A program made the translations under genes and the position numbers. The notes beneath the pieces were generated by a model. That model ran no database searches, was not told the DNA's origin, and saw only the letters and a list, made by a program, of their open reading frames with translations. A DNA stretch of 9,746 nt. It comes from Mycobacterium sp. Its GTDB lineage: Bacteria; Actinomycetota; Actinomycetes; Mycobacteriales; Mycobacteriaceae. This document shows, one piece after another, positions 6,612-9,746 of this stretch. The first letter of the stretch is position 1, and each line of letters opens with the position of its first letter. The DNA is taken from the NCBI GenBank assembly GCA_023264755.1, contig JAHFVB010000142.1, positions 1 to 9,746 on the forward strand, given 5' to 3'.

Positions 6612-8162
6612 CTAGTTCGTGCCGTACTCCAGCGCCGGCTCGGCCGAGTCGACGTGACCTCTACTCGAGATGGTCAGCTGGTCGGGACGGACCTGGTAGC
6701 GGGCGCCGTCGGCGGGGTTGACGACGTCGAATCCTCCACCGACGGGCACCGCGTTGGCCAACTTCAGGTTGGCCCCGTCAGACAGGCGTTCCCCGTGGTA
6801 GTAGTAGCTGCCCGAGTCGGTCTGGCAGATCACCGCCAGCGAGTTGGCGGTCCGGATGGCTGCTGCGGGCGAACTGCCCGCATCGCAACGCGCCGCGTGG
6901 CCGACGAAGCCCTGCGAGTCGGTGTCCGGCATTCCCGCCAGCGCCGCCCCGCTCGTCGTCGTCGGCGTCGTCGACGTCGTGGTGGATGTCGTGGTGGACG
7001 GCGTCGTCGACGTCTCGTCGGTCGTCGATGGCTCGGTCGTGGTGACGGTCGTCGTCGTTGGGGCGGCCAGTGGACTCTGCGGCTGGGAGCTGCCGCCGGT
7101 GAAGACGACGACGGCGGCCAGCACCCCGGCCAACGCGAACATGGCGATGGTCCCGAGTAACAACGCCACCTGGACGCGGCTGAACCGCGCTCGCTTCACC
7201 GGCGCGGAGGGCACCGGAGGCGACGGGTAGGCCGCATACGGCTTCGGCTGCGGCGGCGCTGCCTCGAATTGCCGCGTGTTCGGCGGTGGGGCCGGTCGAA
7301 CTGCCGGGCCGATGGACGCCTGTCGCCCCTGCAGGGCTTCGGCCGCCGCCTTGGCCAGCGCGCCCGCCGACCGATACCGCTCGGCGGGCTCCTTGGCCAT
7401 GCCCTTGGCGATGACGGCATCGAAGGCGGGATCGATCCCCCGGCGCGCGGCGCTCGCCCGCGGCGGTGCCGAGAACATGTGGGCGCTCATCACCTGCCGC
7501 AGGTCACCCGCCTCGAAGGGGGCCCGACCCGTGAGGCACTCGTAGAGCAGGCAGGCCAGCGAATACACGTCCGACGGCGGACCGCCGGGCTTGCCGCTGA
7601 GCCGCTCGGTGGCCATGTAGGCGCACGATCCGATGACCAGCCCGGTCTTGGTCACGGTGGCCTCGCCGCCTCCGTAGGCGATGCCGAAGTCGACCAGATA
7701 GGCGAAGTCGTCCGGCGTGAGCAACACGTTTTCGGGCTTGATGTCGCGATGGACCAGGCCGGCGGCGTGGGCGGCGTCCAGGGCAGCGGCGACCTGACTG
7801 ATGATCGCCACCGTGCGGGCCGGTGGCAGCACGCCTTTGACGCGAAGTTCGTCCTTGACGCTGGCGCCCTCGACCAGCCGCATGTCGATGTAGAGCACGC
7901 CGTCGATCTCGCCGAAGTCGTGGACCGGAATGACGTGCGGCTCCTGCAGCCGGGCCGCGATGCGCGACTCACGGCGAAAGCGGTCACGGTAGCTCGGATC
8001 CGCGGCGACGTCGGAGCGCAGCAGCTTTATCGCCACCATCCGCTCGCGCACCGTGTCGTAGGCGCGATACACCTCGCCCATCCCGCCGACGCCGATGAGG
8101 GCCTGCAGTTGATAGGACCCGAATTGCGTGCCCAACCGCGAGCCGACACTCGGGGAGCCCAT
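6612..8162 (-). CDS. Transmembrane Ser/Thr protein kinase, PknE/PknH type
   Basis: This 516-residue receptor kinase has a cytosolic Hanks-type domain (about 16-277): glycine loop GVGGMGEV (24-31), lysine 46 in VAIK, helix-C Glu65, catalytic HRDIKPEN (138-145) and DFG (158-160). The activation loop has Thr169, Thr171 and Thr173 as likely autophosphorylation sites. The wording around residues 70-100 and 125-160 is close to M. tuberculosis PknH. The usual APE motif reads ATE (184-186). A Pro-rich juxtamembrane region (about 285-325) is followed by one membrane helix (331-354), a Thr/Ser-rich external linker (366-404) and a sensor domain of about 110 residues with two cysteines (426, 446). ATG 8162 has a GGGTGGA sequence about 11 nt upstream. 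The ligand and substrates cannot be read from sequence. Confidence 0.95.
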   Translation of the reverse strand: MGSPSVGSRLGTQFGSYQLQALIGVGGMGEVYRAYDTVRERMVAIKLLRSDVAADPSYRDRFRRESRIAARLQEPHVIPVHDFGEIDGVLYIDMRLVEGASVKDELRVKGVLPPARTVAIISQVAAALDAAHAAGLVHRDIKPENVLLTPDDFAYLVDFGIAYGGGEATVTKTGLVIGSCAYMATERLSGKPGGPPSDVYSLACLLYECLTGRAPFEAGDLRQVMSAHMFSAPPRASAARRGIDPAFDAVIAKGMAKEPAERYRSAGALAKAAAEALQGRQASIGPAVRPAPPPNTRQFEAAPPQPKPYAAYPSPPVPSAPVKRARFSRVQVALLLGTIAMFALAGVLAAVVVFTGGSSQPQSPLAAPTTTTVTTTEPSTTDETSTTPSTTTSTTTSTTPTTTSGAALAGMPDTDSQGFVGHAARCDAGSSPAAAIRTANSLAVICQTDSGSYYYHGERLSDGANLKLANAVPVGGGFDVVNPADGARYQVRPDQLTISSRGHVDSAEPALEYGTN

Positions 8163-8212
8163 ATAAGTTCGTCCACCCTTCCGCGACGCGATTACCGGTG
8201 ACCGCGCAGGTC

Positions 8213-8238
8213 AACCCATCAGCGTTGACGGTGTTCCC
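8213..8238 (-). promoter_or_regulatory. Possible ECF-sigma (SigH/SigE-type) promoter of the kinase gene
   Basis: On the minus strand GGGAACA (8238-8232) is followed after 16 nt by GTT (8215-8213). This fits the GGGAAY-N16-18-GTT pattern of mycobacterial SigH/SigE promoters, although the base before GTT is G where C is usual. The predicted start near 8205 would leave a leader of about 43 nt before the ATG. One match of this length can arise by chance. Confidence 0.35.
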
Positions 8239-8444
8239 ACAGCTCGTCTTGCTCAACCCGCTCCCCGCAGCGAGCGACGTGCCACGACACCGAAGTCGAA
8301 GCAGCGCAAAGCAATTCCTCAGGGACAAGGGTACACGTCGGGCGCGGATCAGACCGGTCGACGAGCTCAGCTACCGTCCCGAACCCACGAAGCACCGGCC
8401 CGCCGGTTGCCCGCAAAGTGGCCTCAGGCACTCGCGAGGAGCCG

Positions 8445-8472
8445 CCGCTCACCAAAGTCCGCTCACCAAAGT
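8445..8472 (+). repeat. 14-bp tandem duplication CCGCTCACCAAAGT
   Basis: Two perfect adjacent copies lie at 8445-8458 and 8459-8472. The role is unknown; it may be a simple slippage product or a pair of binding sites. Confidence 0.6.
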
Positions 8473-8566
8473 CAAGGTGCACACGGGGCCCGCCGCTCGC
8501 CAAGCGGTCGCCGGCACTGGCGAGGTAGCCGTGGTCATCAGAAGTCGAGGTGCTCTTCGGCTTTTG

Positions 8567-8674
8567 CCATCACCAGCGATACCAGGTTCATGGTTATCAC
8601 CGGCGATAACAAGTTCGTGGTTATCACCGGCGATAACAAGTTCGTGGTTATCACCGGCGATACCAAGTCCGAGC
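8567..8674. repeat. Four-copy 27-bp palindromic tandem array
   Basis: The copies are 8567-8593 (divergent), 8594-8620 and 8621-8647 (identical) and 8648-8674 (3' part diverged). The two central copies carry GTTATC-ACCGGC-GATAAC at 8593-8610 and 8620-8637. This is an 18-bp near-palindrome, and one base change in the spacer would make it perfect. A third copy at 8647-8664 has one arm base altered. The 9 bp between palindromes (AAGTTCGTG) are the same in the central copies, so this is not a CRISPR array. It could be an operator cluster, a series of hairpins in RNA or a minisatellite. Confidence 0.85.
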
Positions 8675-8792
8675 GAGCAGTTCGGGTTTCCACTCGGTAC
8701 GCGTGTGACGCATGGTGCCCCAGCGCCGACCTCGCCGGCGACGATCACGTTGCCGACCAAGCGGGCCCGGGCCACCACTCGAGCTGATCGAC

Positions 8793-8833
8793 GTCGAGGT
8801 GCCCAGCTCCTAGTGAAGCTGGGCACCGTCGAC
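8793..8833 (-). terminator. Strong hairpin terminator of the collagen-like gene
   Basis: GGTGCCCAGCT (8798-8808) pairs perfectly with AGCTGGGCACC (8817-8827) around the 8-nt loop CCTAGTGA. After one bulged G at 8828 the stem continues GTCGA (8793-8797) with TCGAC (8829-8833), giving 16 bp in all. It begins 5 nt after the stop codon of the minus-strand gene. There is no T-tract, which is usual for mycobacterial terminators. Confidence 0.75.
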
Positions 8834-8838
8834 CTCAA

Positions 8839-9606
8839 TCAGATTGGAAGTGGGATCCAGACCCCGAAGAAGTAGAAACCCCACTGGTTGAAGCCGGGAT
8901 CCCAGATCGGCTGCTCCTGAAAGCCCCAGTAGTTGATTGGTGGCGGAGGCGGCCCAAACGGCGGCGGCGGCGGTCCGATCCACGGCGGCGGGGGTGGTGC
9001 GCCCCAACCCCACGGCGCGGGCCCGTCACCCCATGGTGCTCCATGCCAGCGGCCGCGCCAGTCGTTGTCATTCGGGTTCCACGGTGGCCGCCAGTCGTGA
9101 TTGTCCGGTCCACGCCCGTGGAAGCCGGGCGGAGGCGGCGGACCACCGAAACCACCTGGTCCACCGGGTCCACCTGGGAAGTTCGGTGGCGGGCCACCCG
9201 GCCCACCCGGGCCGCCAGGTCCACCCGGGCCGCCAGGTCCACCCGGGAAGTTCGGCGGGGGTCCGCCCGGCCCACCGGGCCCACCCGGGCCACCAGGTCC
9301 ACCCGGGAAGTTCGGCGGGGGTCCACCCGGCCCACCGGGCCCACCCGGGCCACCAGGTCCACCCGGGAAGTTCGGCGGGGGTCCACCCGGCCCACCGGGT
9401 CCCCCAGGAGGTCCGCCAGGTCCGCGCTGTGGCGGCGGGCCGCCAGGACCCCCGGGACCGCCAGGTCCCCCAGGTCCGCACTGCACCCCGGGAGGTCCAC
9501 ATGGAGGCGGTGGTGCAGCGTTGGCAATCCCAGCTTGGATCCCGATACCGGTGAATCCGAGCGCGCACCCGACCGCCGCGGCCGCAACCGCATGTCTGAT
9601 GGTCAT
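8839..9606 (-). CDS. Secreted collagen-like Gly/Pro-rich protein with Trp-rich C-terminus
   Basis: The protein has 255 residues. A signal peptide (1-30, ending GIANA before APPPP) is followed by a short segment with two cysteines (36, 43), probably a disulfide. Residues 44-157 are Gly-Gly-Pro/Gly-Pro-Pro repeats, with the unit beginning PPPNFPGG at 76, 96, 116 and 139. The tail (about 162-255) holds 12 tryptophans, poly-Pro runs and the aromatic ending FNQWGFYFFGVWIPLPI. The Gly-X-Y rhythm could in principle form collagen-like or polyproline-II helices, and the tail looks like a wall- or surface-binding module. I do not recognise a named family. The ATG has AAAGG about 8 nt upstream. The leader contains an inverted repeat, and a strong hairpin follows the stop. 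Confidence 0.88.
   Translation of the reverse strand: MTIRHAVAAAAVGCALGFTGIGIQAGIANAAPPPPCGPPGVQCGPGGPGGPGGPGGPPPQRGPGGPPGGPGGPGGPPPNFPGGPGGPGGPGGPGGPPPNFPGGPGGPGGPGGPGGPPPNFPGGPGGPGGPGGPGGPGGPPPNFPGGPGGPGGFGGPPPPPGFHGRGPDNHDWRPPWNPNDNDWRGRWHGAPWGDGPAPWGWGAPPPPPWIGPPPPPFGPPPPPINYWGFQEQPIWDPGFNQWGFYFFGVWIPLPI
9172..9420 (-). repeat. 60-bp coding minisatellite in the collagen-like gene
   Basis: Bases 9241-9300 and 9301-9360 are identical except for one base (9264), and 9361-9420 matches them for about its first 39 bases. A related 69-bp unit (9172-9240) contains one extra 9-bp Gly-Gly-Pro triplet. Each 60-bp unit encodes 20 residues, so copy-number changes keep the frame. The near identity points to recent duplication or ongoing slippage. 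Confidence 0.9.
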
Positions 9607-9622
9607 GATTTAGGCCTTTCGC

Positions 9623-9659
9623 ATTTAGCGATGCCCCCGACCCGTTCGCAACGCTAAAT
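9623..9659 (-). promoter_or_regulatory. Inverted repeat in the leader of the collagen-like gene
   Basis: ATTTAGCG (9623-9630) and CGCTAAAT (9652-9659) form a perfect 8-bp inverted repeat with a 21-bp spacer, ending 17 bp before the ATG at 9606. If transcribed, the hairpin would end 3 nt before the AAAGG ribosome site and might control its access. If it lies upstream of the start site, it could instead be an operator. A smaller dyad CGTT-CGC-AACG (9643-9653) sits inside it. Confidence 0.45.
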
Positions 9660-9711
9660 AGCCAACTTAAGAGTGAGCTATGTGGCCGCCCAGAAACAGA
9701 TGTGCCAAGTT

Positions 9712-9736
9712 CCCACCGCTGAGCACCCAGCGTGGG
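9712..9736. terminator. Hairpin upstream of the collagen-like gene
   Basis: CCCAC (9712-9716) plus GCTG (9718-9721) pair with CAGC (9728-9731) plus GTGGG (9732-9736), with one bulged C and a 6-nt loop. The 9-bp stem sits at the window edge and may end transcription of a gene lying to the right. That gene is not visible. Confidence 0.4.
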
Positions 9737-9746
9737 TAAGGGTTTG

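Larger units (their letters stand above)
8163..8792. other. Gene-poor intergenic stretch between the kinase and collagen-like genes
   Basis: No frame here has convincing coding character. Long open frames exist on both strands but lack ribosome sites, family motifs or sensible composition. The stretch holds the putative kinase promoter, a 14-bp tandem duplication, a small hairpin (CCGCT 8493-8497 with AGCGG 8503-8507) and the 27-bp palindrome array. It could host an untranslated RNA, but nothing in the sequence proves it. Confidence 0.6.

Noticed and set aside
8219..8503. 94-codon open frame on the minus strand upstream of the kinase
   Set aside because: It has no recognisable motif or convincing ribosome site, and it would overlap the putative kinase promoter.
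8567..8674. CRISPR array
   Set aside because: The unit is only 27 bp in all, the 9-bp spacers are identical in the central copies, and no cas genes are nearby.
8198..8875. Open frame of 225 codons on the plus strand across the intergenic region
   Set aside because: It has low-complexity composition, no family motifs and runs into the opposite end of the collagen-like gene. The 27-bp repeat is a multiple of three and keeps frames open by chance.
9101..9613. Plus-strand open frame encoding Gly-Pro-Pro collagen-like repeats opposite the minus-strand gene
   Set aside because: GGN-GGN-CCN codons read in antisense give Gly-Pro-Pro automatically. The plus-strand frame has no signal peptide, while the minus strand has a ribosome site, a signal peptide and a terminator.

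Overview
The window looks like ordinary chromosome from a high-GC actinobacterium, almost certainly a Mycobacterium or Mycolicibacterium. Five gene products point there: a DesA3-type fatty-acid desaturase, an MPT64-type antigen with a lipobox, a lipoprotein with a six-cysteine mycobacterial domain, a PknE/PknH-type receptor Ser/Thr kinase, and a secreted Gly/Pro-rich protein with a tryptophan-rich tail. There are no phage, transposon, CRISPR, tRNA or rRNA signatures. Base composition looks even throughout.

Layout, left to right. (1) The 3' end of a DsbA/thioredoxin-fold gene (+, 1-144), followed by two hairpins. (2) A 2.8-copy tandem repeat of 53 bp (235-381). Its last copy supplies the stop codon and last nine codons of the desaturase gene (-, 348-1502), and it resembles a mycobacterial interspersed repetitive unit (MIRU). 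(3) A divergent regulatory region (1503-1731), then two plus-strand lipoprotein genes 21 bp apart (1732-2328 and 2350-3135), probably one operon. (4) tex (-, 3132-5495), which converges on the second lipoprotein gene with a 4-bp overlap of stop codons and probably starts as a leaderless mRNA. (5) A divergent membrane protein gene of the DUF4239/bestrophin-like family (+, 5659-6453). (6) A convergent terminator region (6454-6611). (7) A transmembrane Ser/Thr kinase (-, 6612-8162) with a possible ECF-sigma promoter. (8) About 680 bp without a convincing gene (8163-8838). It holds a four-copy 27-bp palindromic array and ends in a strong hairpin. (9) A secreted collagen-like protein gene (-, 8839-9606) with nearly identical 60-bp internal repeats and a hairpin-forming leader.

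Five of the eight genes encode products predicted to lie in the membrane or outside it (two lipoproteins, DUF4239 protein, receptor kinase, collagen-like protein). The desaturase acts on fatty acyl chains and the DsbA-like protein probably acts in the envelope. Apart from the lipoprotein pair, the genes look like separate transcription units and not one pathway. I see no clear new multi-gene system. The features most worth a second look are the MIRU-like array fused to the desaturase, the 27-bp palindrome array, the 60-bp coding minisatellite and the kinase with an altered APE motif.
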